NCBI RefSeq assembly: GCF_000173915.1
Contig: NZ_ACDZ02000009.1
Span: 62,001-126,000 of the forward strand
DNA from: Gemella haemolysans ATCC 10379
GTDB lineage: Bacteria > Bacillota > Bacilli > Staphylococcales > Gemellaceae
Reading direction: 5' to 3'
Length of the DNA: 64,000 nucleotides
Shown here: positions 26,483 through 35,448 of the stretch, piece by piece
Layout of the letters: the number at the start of each line of letters is the position of its first letter
Position numbering within the stretch: position 1 is the first letter of the stretch
Translations under genes and position numbers: made by a program
The notes under the pieces: generated by a model
The model's database searches: none
What the model saw: only the letters and a program-made list of their open reading frames with translations
What the model was told of the DNA's origin: nothing

Positions 26483-27412
26483 ATGATTTATATTATTGGA
26501 CTTGGACCTAATGATAGTTCAAACATTAAGGAAAATATTAAACAACTTTTACTAGATAACACTAATGCAAAGGTTATTGCGCGTACTAAGGAACATCCTG
26601 CGATTTTTTTCTTGGAGGAGAATAATATCGCGTTTGAAACTTGTGACAGATTTTATACAGAAAGTGAAAATTTCGAAAATACATATAACGGTATTGCAAA
26701 TTATATTCTTGAAGTTGCTGAGAATAACGATGTAATGTATCTTGTTCCTGGGCATCCTATGGTCGCTGAGCTAACTACTCAACTTCTAATAAACAGTGGT
26801 AAAGATGTGAAAATCGTTGGTGGTGAGAGCTTTTTAGATTCTTGTTTTAACGCGGCAAAGTTCGATCCTGTTGAAGGATTTGCACTTGTTGATGCCACTG
26901 CACTTGAAACATTAAGACAGGTTAATCCACTACAACACCTACTTATTACTCAATGTTACGATGATTTAACTGCGGCGAATGTATCGGATGAACTTATGTC
27001 GTTTTATCCTTATAATCATGAGGTTACAGTTATTGAGCAGGCCGGTGCAGAAGATGAGAAAATTTACACTGCTCCTCTTCATGAACTTTCAGCTGCAGTT
27101 GGTGAAGATGTGAATAACCTACGTGCTTTATATATCGCACCGTTAAAAAATGGACTTAGCTTTAATATCAAAGACTACACTAAAGATTTCGATGAAAATG
27201 ATGAAACTACAGAAGCTGATTTAGTAGAAAAATTAGAAAAACTTGTCACAGGTCTTAAAGCAAACTTAAACCGAGAAGAAGACTATACAAGTGATAATTC
27301 AAAATTACTAGCTGAGATTATTAACACGTCACTTGATTTCATAATAGCTAGCGATAACTATTACGAACTTAGTGACATTCTTTCTGAAATGAAAGCAGAC
27401 AGACAAAAATAA
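26483..27412 (+). CDS. YabN-like SAM-dependent methylase/MazG-related protein
   Basis: 309 residues. The first 210 match the tetrapyrrole (corrin/porphyrin) methylase fold: MIYIIGLGPNDSS, then VMYLVPGHPMVAE and VKIVGGESFLDSCFNAAKFD. The last 90 correspond to a short degenerate MazG-like helical tail lacking the usual EExxE metal cluster. In Bacilli the fused form (YabN) pairs the methylase with a nucleotide pyrophosphohydrolase, so the tail here is reduced. Methylation substrate unknown. ATG with AAGGAG; 21 bases before mnmM. Confidence 0.75.
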   Translation: MIYIIGLGPNDSSNIKENIKQLLLDNTNAKVIARTKEHPAIFFLEENNIAFETCDRFYTESENFENTYNGIANYILEVAENNDVMYLVPGHPMVAELTTQLLINSGKDVKIVGGESFLDSCFNAAKFDPVEGFALVDATALETLRQVNPLQHLLITQCYDDLTAANVSDELMSFYPYNHEVTVIEQAGAEDEKIYTAPLHELSAAVGEDVNNLRALYIAPLKNGLSFNIKDYTKDFDENDETTEADLVEKLEKLVTGLKANLNREEDYTSDNSKLLAEIINTSLDFIIASDNYYELSDILSEMKADRQK

Positions 27413-27433
27413 TTTTATAATAAGGACAATAAT

Positions 27434-28003
27434 ATGGATAAGGTATTAGCTTTTAGCAAAAAATTATTAAAAGAGGTTATTGATAAAAATTCAGTCGTTG
27501 TTGATGCTACAGCTGGAAATGGAAATGATACGTTATTTCTAGCGAAGACTTCAGCTAAAAAGGTCTATGCGTTTGATATTCAAGAATTGGCAATAGAAAA
27601 CACTACGAGGCTAATCGAAGAAGCAGAGCTAACGGATAAATGTGAAATTGTTCTTGATTCACACTTCGAATTCGATAAGTATATAGATGATACAATTCGT
27701 GCAGTTGTCTTTAATCTGGGATACCTACCAAATGCAGATCATGATATTACTACACTAGCTGAGACGACACTTGCGACGATTAAAAAGTTCTTATTACACC
27801 TAGAAATTGGCGGAAGAATTGTTATTGTTGTCTATTGGGGACATGAGAATGGTAAAGTAGAAAAAGAAGCATTGTTAAATGAACTTCAAAATCTCGATCA
27901 AAAAGAAGCTGAAGTATTGGTTTATCAATTCATTAACCAGAAAAACAACGCACCATTTATTATTGCGATTGAAAAGAGAAAGGAAATTTCATGCGAGAAA
28001 TAG
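27434..28003 (+). CDS. mnmM: tRNA U34 methyltransferase MnmM (YtqB)
   Basis: 189 residues. VVDATAGNGNDTLFLAK is motif I for SAM, VYAFDIQELAI motif II, and AVVFNLGYLPNADHDITT is the NLGYLP motif typical of the YtqB/MnmM group. In Gram-positive bacteria it makes 5-methylaminomethyl-2-thiouridine from the 5-aminomethyl form at tRNA wobble position 34. It lies in an operon with a YabN-like gene and a CYTH protein; its end overlaps the CYTH start by 13 bases. ATG with AAGGAC. Confidence 0.85.
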   Translation: MDKVLAFSKKLLKEVIDKNSVVVDATAGNGNDTLFLAKTSAKKVYAFDIQELAIENTTRLIEEAELTDKCEIVLDSHFEFDKYIDDTIRAVVFNLGYLPNADHDITTLAETTLATIKKFLLHLEIGGRIVIVVYWGHENGKVEKEALLNELQNLDQKEAEVLVYQFINQKNNAPFIIAIEKRKEISCEK

Positions 28004-28563
28004 AGATAGAATTTAAAAACTTACTTACAAAAGATCAATATGCGTCACTATTTGAAAAATATGACTTAAAGAATTCTGAAGAAATAATAAACAAAAATTT
28101 CTACTATGATGATGCAGATGAAAGTTTCAAAAAAATCGGAGCAGCACTAAGAATTCGTTATACAAATAAAAAAACAGAAATGACTCTTAAGGTAAAAGGT
28201 GATACTCAAAATGTTGAGATAAATGTACCTCTTGATGAAAGATATCCAAAAGAGCCAACGGTACTGCCGATTTTACCGAACGAAATTATCACAGAGCTAG
28301 AGCGAATGAACGTGAAGATTAAAACTCCAATGCTGATTCAAAAAATTGAGACACTAAGACACGAAATCACTTTAGAAGAAGGCTTATTGGTGCTTGATAA
28401 GACAACATTTATCAATGATATCGTCGATTATGAATTAGAATTCGAGACAAAAAATTACGAAGCAGGATTAGTCGCATTTGAGAAATTATTAGAAGAAAAC
28501 AATATAGATAAAAATCCTGCTAAACCAAAAATAGCAAGAGCTATTGAGTATTCAAAACGATAA
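27991..28563 (+). CDS. CYTH-domain protein (YjbK-like)
   Basis: 190 residues. The CYTH signature is MREIEIEFKNLLT at the start (ExExK), LRIRYTNKKTEMTLKVKG in the middle, and YELEFETKNYE late, the charged tunnel of triphosphate-binding enzymes. These hydrolyse or bind inorganic triphosphate or organic triphosphates. The exact substrate is not known. Start is within the end of mnmM with AAAGGAAATTTC ahead; last gene of the operon. Confidence 0.8.
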   Translation: MREIEIEFKNLLTKDQYASLFEKYDLKNSEEIINKNFYYDDADESFKKIGAALRIRYTNKKTEMTLKVKGDTQNVEINVPLDERYPKEPTVLPILPNEIITELERMNVKIKTPMLIQKIETLRHEITLEEGLLVLDKTTFINDIVDYELEFETKNYEAGLVAFEKLLEENNIDKNPAKPKIARAIEYSKR

Positions 28564-28628
28564 AACTAAATAAAGACTTAAAAAACAGCGCTCCATCAAG
28601 TTCGGGGCATGGGAAAAAATCATACTAG

Positions 28629-28662
28629 AAATCTAGGCAGCATTTTGCTGCTTAGATTTTTT
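28629..28662 (+). terminator. terminator of the yabN-mnmM-CYTH operon
   Basis: AAATCTA and GCAGC pair with GCTGC and TAGATTT, followed by TTTT. Strong hairpin 65 bases after the CYTH stop. Confidence 0.85.
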
Positions 28663-28687
28663 CACCTATCATATGAAATTTGGGATA

Positions 28688-28737
28688 ATTCGACAAAATC
28701 GATTTCTCTGAAATGACAATTTTCGAGTTATTTCCTG
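28688..28737. repeat. dispersed intergenic palindrome, copy E (reverse orientation)
   Basis: Reverse complement reads AACTCGAAAATTGTCATTTC, then AGAGAAATCGATTTTGTCGA, nearly the same as copy B. It lies 26 bases after the terminator of the yabN operon. Confidence 0.6.
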
Positions 28738-28798
28738 ACATAAGGGGATTTTTATTATAACCTATTGTAGGTACAAGGTGCACTCAAACCTTAATTCC

Positions 28799-28983
28799 AA
28801 AATGGAAATTTTGACTGTTTTTTCCATTTTGAACTCTCTTTTTCTTCCCAAAATGGAAATTTCAACTGTTTTTTCCATTTTGATCTCTCTTTTTCTTTCC
28901 AAAATGGAAATTTTGACCATTTTTTCCATTTTGAACTCTTTTTTTCTTCCCAAAATGGAAATTTCACCTATTTTTTCCATTTT
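28799..28983. repeat. four 51-bp tandem units, each a palindrome, before fic
   Basis: Each unit holds AAAATGGAAA and TTTCCATTTT separated by 12 bases, at 28799-28830, 28850-28881, 28901-28932 and 28952-28983. The starts are exactly 51 bases apart, so successive sites face nearly the same side of the DNA. Between them lies CTCTTTTTCTTCC. The last palindrome ends nine bases before the fic -10. This looks like a row of operators, binding protein unknown. Confidence 0.75.
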
Positions 28984-28988
28984 GAATA

Positions 28989-28997
28989 TGCTATAAT
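28989..28997 (+). promoter_or_regulatory. extended -10 promoter of fic
   Basis: TGCTATAAT, a perfect extended -10, 32 bases before the ATG. The expected -35 position overlaps the fourth palindrome of the array. Confidence 0.65.
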
Positions 28998-29028
28998 TAT
29001 TAAAAATAGAGTAAAGTAGGTGATTTAT

Positions 29029-30243
29029 ATGAATAAGTATTATCCACTAGAAAAATTATTTCATATGAATTTTGATATAGAAAACGAATATAACAATAGA
29101 ATCCATTCTCCTTCTACTTCTGTTACTTCGCTTAAAATCAATCCCTTTATTAAGGGAGAAAGAAAACCGGAAGAGTATCCATTATTTATATACAACTCTG
29201 CAGAATTGATTTTAATTCTAGAAAAAATTTATACTAATAGTGCCGAGATTATTGCCAAACAAAGTGTACTACCAGAAGCTGCACGAGAAAAGTTTATTAA
29301 TTTGTTGCTTATCAACGAACTTCAAAGTACTAATGAAATCGAAAGTATTCATAGTTCTAAAAAAGAGATTAGCGAAGCACTTTCTAAAAAAGATAGTGAT
29401 TCTCCTAACCATAGACGTTTTTCTGGTATGGCCACATTATATTCTTACCTTGACAAAAATGTTCAAATACTTGAACCTAAAGATTTCAGAAAAATTTATG
29501 ATGTTCTTGTTGGAGATGATGTTTCAAAAGAGGATATTTTGGATGGGGAAGTTTTTAGAAAAGGTAGAGTAAGTGTCTATGCTGGGAATGATATCATTCA
29601 TAATGGTTTAGCAACTGAAGATGATATTAACAACGGACTTGCTGATTTAATTAGATTTATGAATTATGACAACTTGCCAAAACTATATAAAATTTTTATT
29701 GGACACTACTATTTTGAATACATCCATCCATTTTATGATGGAAATAGTCGTGTAGGCAGATACTTACTCGCCAAATCTCTTACGAGTGTAGTAGATATAT
29801 TTACGGCAATTACTCTTTCATATAGCATTAATAGAAATAAAAATAAATACTATAAGAGTTTCGAGAAAACATCACACCCCTTAAACAAAGGTGATATGAC
29901 TCTATTTGTTAAAGAAAACTTAGAACTTTTAGTTTCAGGTCAAGAACATATATTATCTTTCTTAACAGAAAATATTGAAAAAATGTTTATAGCTGAAAAT
30001 TATATTAACTATAATATCGATGATGGTAAACTTAAAAATATACTATTCCTACTTCTACAAAGTCGTTTATTTAGTGCTAAAGATGCTTTAATAACTCATG
30101 ATGAAGTGTCTAATGTTTTAGGAATTTCTAAAAGAACCTTAAATAAATATTTAGAAGAAAATGAAGATAAGATTACAGTGATTAAGAAGAATCCAAAAAT
30201 ATATACGCTTAGTGAAGACTTTCTAGCTAAAATATTTGAATAA
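29029..30243 (+). CDS. Fic-domain protein with C-terminal winged helix
   Basis: 404 residues. The active-site loop HPFYDGNSRVGR (residues 233-244) matches HxFx(D/E)GNxRxxR, so AMP transfer (or a related transfer) to a target hydroxyl is possible. QSTNEIES near residue 100 resembles the inhibitory helix (S/T)xxxE(G/N) of class II Fic proteins, with Ser for Gly/Asn. The last 60 residues contain a helix-turn-helix (THDEVSNVLGISKRTLNKYL). The frame could begin at a GTG at 29020, but that GTG overlaps the ribosome site AGGTG, so the ATG at 29029 is chosen. Targets are unknown; the HTH could bind the upstream repeats. Confidence 0.85.
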   Translation: MNKYYPLEKLFHMNFDIENEYNNRIHSPSTSVTSLKINPFIKGERKPEEYPLFIYNSAELILILEKIYTNSAEIIAKQSVLPEAAREKFINLLLINELQSTNEIESIHSSKKEISEALSKKDSDSPNHRRFSGMATLYSYLDKNVQILEPKDFRKIYDVLVGDDVSKEDILDGEVFRKGRVSVYAGNDIIHNGLATEDDINNGLADLIRFMNYDNLPKLYKIFIGHYYFEYIHPFYDGNSRVGRYLLAKSLTSVVDIFTAITLSYSINRNKNKYYKSFEKTSHPLNKGDMTLFVKENLELLVSGQEHILSFLTENIEKMFIAENYINYNIDDGKLKNILFLLLQSRLFSAKDALITHDEVSNVLGISKRTLNKYLEENEDKITVIKKNPKIYTLSEDFLAKIFE

Positions 30244-30246
30244 AAA

Positions 30247-30313
30247 AATCTGGGAAACTATGAGCCGATTCGATAAAATCGATTTTGAGTCACTCATTCT
30301 CCCCAGATTTCTG
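30247..30313. terminator. terminator after fic containing palindrome copy F
   Basis: AAATCTGGG and CCCAGATTT form an outer stem. Inside is a shortened copy of the intergenic palindrome (CGATTCGATAAAATCGATTTTGAG, 24 bases at 30267-30290). Confidence 0.65.
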
Positions 30314-30321
30314 GTTATATA

Positions 30322-30365
30322 ATAAATTCGGGGCATGGAAAAAATTCCAGCCCCGGATTTATTAT
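30322..30365 (+). terminator. second terminator after fic
   Basis: AATTCGGGGCATGGAA pairs with TTCCAGCCCCGGATT, followed by TATTATTTTT. The left half (TTCGGGGCATGG) recurs at 28601-28612 without its right arm, and the galE terminator resembles it. Confidence 0.7.
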
Positions 30366-30471
30366 TTTTGTATATACAACTTTTAGAAAATCAAATTCTC
30401 TTATCTATTCACTTTCTTGTATAAACATAAGTCAAAAAGTTTCTATATATATATCGAAAAATAAATCTATC

Positions 30472-31503
30472 CTATTCTTCTTTGAACTTCACACCGTTAT
30501 CTTTCAGTTTTTTGATAATACCTACTCCGATACCATCTAGTTTTTTCAGTTCCTTTTCTGTATAACATTCGATAATTTCTTTATTATACAATTCTGCATC
30601 GATAATCTTGTTCAATTGTTTTTCCATACCTTTAAAGACAGGATCTTCTTTCATAGCTTCTTTAGATGCAGTCTTACGTCCTTCAACAATCAGGCTTTGT
30701 TTTTTCTCTATATCTTGTATATAGAATTTCTCTAATAATTCGTAATGATATTTATTAGTTAAATATTCTTTAGCAATGCCTGCTGAGAATTGCATTTCAA
30801 AAGATTTTTCCTTATTAGCACCTTTCACATTACCGGAAGTTCCTACTATATAATCTAGAACTTTTTTGAATCCGCCTTTAAATATATTCCCTGCGTACTT
30901 GTTAAGTTTTTTAAGTTTAGTCATATAGTAATGTGCTTCATCAAATCTTTCTTGATTTATGCTAAAGATACTTAACAATAACAATGTAGCTTCCGAATCT
31001 TCATAGTCAAAGCAATCGATATGATCCATCAATGAACCTTCTCTATCTAGGCGAACATACATAAGTGTCAAGAGATCTATAACTTCATGGAAATCACTTG
31101 GATTCGCCATCAGCATAAGTTCATACAGTTTCGCAGCTTCTTCATTCATACCAGCCTTACTATAATATTCAGCCAGAACATCCGCTATTATCATCTGTTC
31201 AGCATCTTCATCATTATCTGAGTACATAATATCCTCTTCCAACTCTACAGCCCTCTCTAGAGCATCTTTATTTTCCTCATGAAGCTCACGTAAGGCACTT
31301 ATTTTATCAACGACACTCATATCTCCTTTATCTATCGTATCAACAAGATCGCTAAGAGAAGCATCTATCTCATAACCTGAGTCAACCAAATTGTAAATAC
31401 GCTCAAATACCTCCGTAGCCTCTTCCTTACTAGAAAAATGCTTCCCTTCAGTTTTCAAAAACTCTTTAAGCAATATTTCAAATTCTCTATCATGTTTTGC
31501 CAT
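30472..31503 (-). CDS. helical-repeat protein with C-terminal helix-hairpin-helix (paralogue 2)
   Basis: 343 residues, largely helical and acidic. Central segments (VLAEYYSKAGMNEEAAKLYELMLMANP and following) read like TPR repeats. The last 30 residues, ELKKLDGIGVGIIKKLKDNGVKF, have the pattern of a helix-hairpin-helix like that of RNA polymerase alpha. No enzyme motif is seen. It follows a 23-base gap after a longer relative (31527-32648). ATG with GGAGGATG. Function unknown; DNA or RNA contact is a hypothesis from the HhH. Confidence 0.6.
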   Translation of the reverse strand: MAKHDREFEILLKEFLKTEGKHFSSKEEATEVFERIYNLVDSGYEIDASLSDLVDTIDKGDMSVVDKISALRELHEENKDALERAVELEEDIMYSDNDEDAEQMIIADVLAEYYSKAGMNEEAAKLYELMLMANPSDFHEVIDLLTLMYVRLDREGSLMDHIDCFDYEDSEATLLLLSIFSINQERFDEAHYYMTKLKKLNKYAGNIFKGGFKKVLDYIVGTSGNVKGANKEKSFEMQFSAGIAKEYLTNKYHYELLEKFYIQDIEKKQSLIVEGRKTASKEAMKEDPVFKGMEKQLNKIIDAELYNKEIIECYTEKELKKLDGIGVGIIKKLKDNGVKFKEE

Positions 31504-31526
31504 AAGTCATCCTCCATAAGTTTCAT

Positions 31527-32648
31527 CTAGATATCAAACTCACTATCATCAGCGAACATTACACCGTTTAAATGTAGGTTTCTGATAGTCCCCTTACCTA
31601 AACCTTTTATTTTAAGAAATTCTGACTTCGTAATTTTCAAGAAATCCTCTTTTGTTAATAAAAAGTTCTCATGCATAATTTTTAATTCCGTATCTCTAAT
31701 TGCCATAAATGATCTATCACGTTTCATATCAGCAACTGTTATTTCTTTACGATCCGCATACTTATCCAGTTCATCTCCAATTACATATTCACTTTCTCTC
31801 ACATGCATAAGGAAATCGAAGTAGTACTCTTTACTTATGAAATAATCGAATTTTATAACTGTATTAAGCGCATCTAGATACTTACAATCATCATCTGTAC
31901 TGAACTCTATCAGTTTAGGATTAGCAATTCTATCTAGTACATCCGAAATGTATTTATTATTTTTTATCAATTTATTATAGAATGCAACTGCCTCTTTCTC
32001 CTCACCTTGCATCAAGTGATAGAAAACTTTTGATAATAAAATTACATCATTATTTTTACCACGTTTACTCAAAAGTTTATAGTAATGATTAAGCATTGTG
32101 AAATCATTTAATATTAGACTAGCCACGATAAAATTATGATACATCGGCACTAAAACTTCATCAGCCATATCTAAAGCCATATAAAAAGGTTGATAGGCAT
32201 CCCAAACTTTATTGTAGAGCTTATTTCCTAAATAAAATTCCGCAAGGTGGTGGCAAACTATTAGATGAAGGTAGTTAATCGGAAATAGTTTACCCTCGAC
32301 ATAACCTTCTTCAAAGGTGTATACTTCATCTTTTAGGCGTAGTAATGCTAATTCTATTTCATATTCTGTACAATCTTTACTAACAATTTTCCAGACTCCA
32401 GCATCCACATTATACTTAGATAAAGCTATTGCATCTTCAATATAAATCGCGTACTTAGGATCATCAATATTCTCAATAAATTCTGTAAAAAGTCTCATCG
32501 ATTCCTTAAAATCGGATTCAAGCTCTTTAGAAGAAAATTTAATCCTACTATAGCCATGATTAAGCTCGAAGTCTCTATATGTTTTGTTCCTTATTCCTGT
32601 ATATCCCTTTCTATCGACAGGAAATTCTATAATTTTTTTATTATTCAT
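31527..32648 (-). CDS. helical-repeat protein with C-terminal helix-hairpin-helix (paralogue 1)
   Basis: 373 residues. Helical throughout, with TPR-like segments (VWDAYQPFYMALDMADEVLVP, MLNHYYKLLSKRGKNNDVILL). The end FLKIKGLGKGTIRNLHLNGVMF matches the C-terminus of the downstream gene and of HhH domains. Two-gene operon with 30472-31503. The first 15 residues are basic. ATG with AGGAGGGGG. I do not recognise a named family, and no signal peptide is present, so it acts in the cytoplasm. Confidence 0.6.
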   Translation of the reverse strand: MNNKKIIEFPVDRKGYTGIRNKTYRDFELNHGYSRIKFSSKELESDFKESMRLFTEFIENIDDPKYAIYIEDAIALSKYNVDAGVWKIVSKDCTEYEIELALLRLKDEVYTFEEGYVEGKLFPINYLHLIVCHHLAEFYLGNKLYNKVWDAYQPFYMALDMADEVLVPMYHNFIVASLILNDFTMLNHYYKLLSKRGKNNDVILLSKVFYHLMQGEEKEAVAFYNKLIKNNKYISDVLDRIANPKLIEFSTDDDCKYLDALNTVIKFDYFISKEYYFDFLMHVRESEYVIGDELDKYADRKEITVADMKRDRSFMAIRDTELKIMHENFLLTKEDFLKITKSEFLKIKGLGKGTIRNLHLNGVMFADDSEFDI

Positions 32649-32915
32649 GTCTGCCCCCTCCTTTTTTTCTTGAGTAAATCTATAAAATTTACAGAGATTT
32701 TAATAATCAGCTTTTGTATTAAAATTTTTATAAAATTCACCCTTCCTTCAACTTTATTCTACACTATATTTTAATATAATACAAACTTAACAATCAGCAG
32801 ATTGATAAATAAGAAGAATAAAAAATAATTTATAATAGTTAACATAAATAAAAAAACTTATCTCATACTTAATAAGATAAGATTCTTTATAACCTTTCTT
32901 AAGATAAAACAAGGG

Positions 32916-33100
32916 AAGTAGCTAGCCATTTTAACTCAAAACGCACATACCTCACTTGCATGTGAATATTAAATATTAATATAAAAAGCCAATTGAAGAA
33001 CCAGTTCAATTGGCTTTCGTGATGAAATTTGATAGACATTTCCCATTCACTTTCCTATATTTTACCGTATACCTTTTCTTATTGTCAATTAATTCGAAGA
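32916..33100. repeat. diverged duplicate of the Fst-like antitoxin region
   Basis: Matches 33337-33513: both hold AGCCATTTT, CATGTGAATATT, ATTAATATAAAAAGCC, AATTGAA..AGTTCAATTGG and TTGTCAATTAATTCGAA. Just upstream, GATAAAACAAGGGAAGTAG resembles the end of the toxin gene, a likely relic. Confidence 0.75.
32985..33056 (-). ncRNA. orphan antitoxin-like antisense RNA
   Basis: Minus-strand promoter TTGACA (33083-33088) with TAAAAT (33059-33064, 18-base spacer). A short transcript would end at the perfect 13-bp stem AAAGCCAATTGAA/TTCAATTGGCTTT. Its specificity stretch differs from that of the RNA at 33400-33470 and no intact toxin gene lies beside it. Confidence 0.5.
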
Positions 33101-33195
33101 GTTAGACACTTATTTCCCTTCTTGTTAACATAAACTTAAGAATATAACTTTCATTATAATTATAAACAGAAAACCTTTTCTTGCATTATTTCTGG

Positions 33196-33204
33196 TGCTA
33201 TAAT
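33196..33204 (+). promoter_or_regulatory. extended -10 promoter of the Fst-like toxin
   Basis: TGCTATAAT, 36 bases before the toxin ATG. The predicted 5' end carries GGCTACTT (33212-33219), the complement of AAGTAGCC (33337-33344) spanning the toxin stop codon, as if the mRNA ends close on each other. Confidence 0.6.
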
Positions 33205-33240
33205 AAAGGTAGGCTACTTGCCCGGAAGGGAGGTGTTGGT

Positions 33241-33342
33241 ATGAATACTAGTATTTTGCAAATTCTTGTTAATATATTATCCGGAGTCATTCTTCTGATA
33301 ATTGAATATTATTTCCTAAAAGATAACAACAAGAAAAAGTAG
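33241..33342 (+). CDS. Fst-like type I toxin peptide
   Basis: 33 residues: MNTSILQILVNILSGV, then ILLIIEYYFLK and DNNKKK. One membrane segment with a charged lysine tail, the layout and length of the Fst toxin of plasmid pAD1 and its chromosomal relatives. It has a strong AGGGAGG ribosome site, preceded by CCC-GGAA-GGG that could hide the site. The start overlaps TACTAGTATTTTGCA (33246-33260), and its 14/15 match TACTAGTATCTTGCA lies at 33448-33462. An antisense RNA carrying the complement of that copy could pair with the toxin start. Too short to be caught by usual gene calling. Confidence 0.7.
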   Translation: MNTSILQILVNILSGVILLIIEYYFLKDNNKKK

Positions 33343-33399
33343 CCATTTTAGGACACGACGCATACTCGTCACTTTGTATGTGAATATTAAATATTAATA

Positions 33400-33470
33400 T
33401 AAAAAGCCAATTGAAATAGCAGTTCAATTGGCTTTCGTGTTGGAATGTACTAGTATCTTGCATTCACTTT
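33400..33470 (-). ncRNA. antitoxin RNA (RNA II-like) of the Fst-type locus
   Basis: Minus-strand promoter TTGACA (33499-33504), 17-base spacer, TAATAT (33476-33481); start near 33469. The transcript of about 70 bases includes the complement of the direct repeat at 33448-33462 and ends at a 13-bp perfect stem AAAGCCAATTGAA/TTCAATTGGCTTT (33403-33435), which is also the toxin mRNA's terminator. Convergent toxin and antisense genes sharing a terminator and direct repeats is the par/fst arrangement. Confidence 0.65.
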
Positions 33471-33543
33471 ATTACATATTAACATACCTAAGCTCTATTG
33501 TCAATTAATTCGAAAGGCTCCTCCGTTACTCTATCAACTCTTA

Positions 33544-34584
<1,041 letters not shown>

Positions 34585-34640
34585 TTAAAAAATATTTAAC
34601 ACAAGATTACTGCTATTTTCTAAAGCAATCTATTCTTCTT

Positions 34641-35213
34641 TTACCCTTCCCCATACTCAAAATCATTGCTCTTTTCAAATTCTTTGAATGTAGGAAGGTT
34701 TCTATCCTTATCTGAAATAATCGCTTTTGATAAATCAATCTGCCAATCAATTCCAAGAGCTTTATCATCGAATGCAATTCCTGCATCTGCTTCTGCATTA
34801 TAATAATTATCACACTTATACATAAAGTTAACATTAGGCGTTAATGTCGCAAAACCGTGAGCAAAACCTCTAGGAACTAGAAGTTGCCTTCTGTTATGTT
34901 CTGAAAGAATAAAGCTCCCCCACTGACCATATGTAGGGCTCCCTTTTCGAAGATCCACAACCACATCTAGTACCTCACCAGTTACTACACGAATAAGCTT
35001 CGTTTGTGCTGCATTTCCTCTTTGGAAATGTAATCCACGAACGACACCAGCTTCAACAGATAATGAATGATTGTCTTGAACAAAGTTAAAATCTATACCT
35101 AGTTTTTTATACTTTTCTTCAGAATAACTCTCCATAAAGAAACCACGTTCATCTTCAAAAACATCTGGCTCTATTATTTTCACATCTTTTAATTTTGCAT
35201 CAAAAACCTTCAT
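34641..35213 (-). CDS. rfbC: dTDP-4-dehydrorhamnose 3,5-epimerase
   Basis: 190 residues of the RmlC cupin family: GFFMESYSEEKYK, RGLHFQRG.AAQTKL with the active His-Phe-Gln, DLRKGSPTYGQW and VPRGFAHGFATL. Acts on the product of RfbB. First gene of a two-gene minus-strand unit. ATG with AGGAG nine bases upstream. Confidence 0.9.
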   Translation of the reverse strand: MKVFDAKLKDVKIIEPDVFEDERGFFMESYSEEKYKKLGIDFNFVQDNHSLSVEAGVVRGLHFQRGNAAQTKLIRVVTGEVLDVVVDLRKGSPTYGQWGSFILSEHNRRQLLVPRGFAHGFATLTPNVNFMYKCDNYYNAEADAGIAFDDKALGIDWQIDLSKAIISDKDRNLPTFKEFEKSNDFEYGEG

Positions 35214-35448
35214 CCCAAACTGCTCCTATCTCATGATTAGACAAATTCTTTTCACTCTTAATTATACTGTATTTAGTGGTTTATTTCTAATGGAAATAAT
35301 AACTAAATAGCAAAAAATAATTAATAAATATTGAAATATACGCTAATGAAAGACAACATATTTATACCACACACATAATATATATTATAAACCAAATTAT
35401 ATATTACCGATTTACATAAATAATAAATTAATATATAGGAGTAGTGCT

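Noticed and set aside
28799-28983. CRISPR array
   Set aside because: Spacing is exact, but the intervals are only about 19 bases and nearly identical to one another, and no cas genes are nearby.
28762-28996. Two 72-codon frames on opposite strands with repeated MEKTVEISILGRK-type units
   Set aside because: They are translations of the 51-bp tandem palindromes (51 is a multiple of three, which keeps both frames open); no ribosome site. Treated as a regulatory repeat.
34613-34834. Frame antisense to or shifted against rfbC
   Set aside because: Fully inside rfbC in another frame, with no independent signals.
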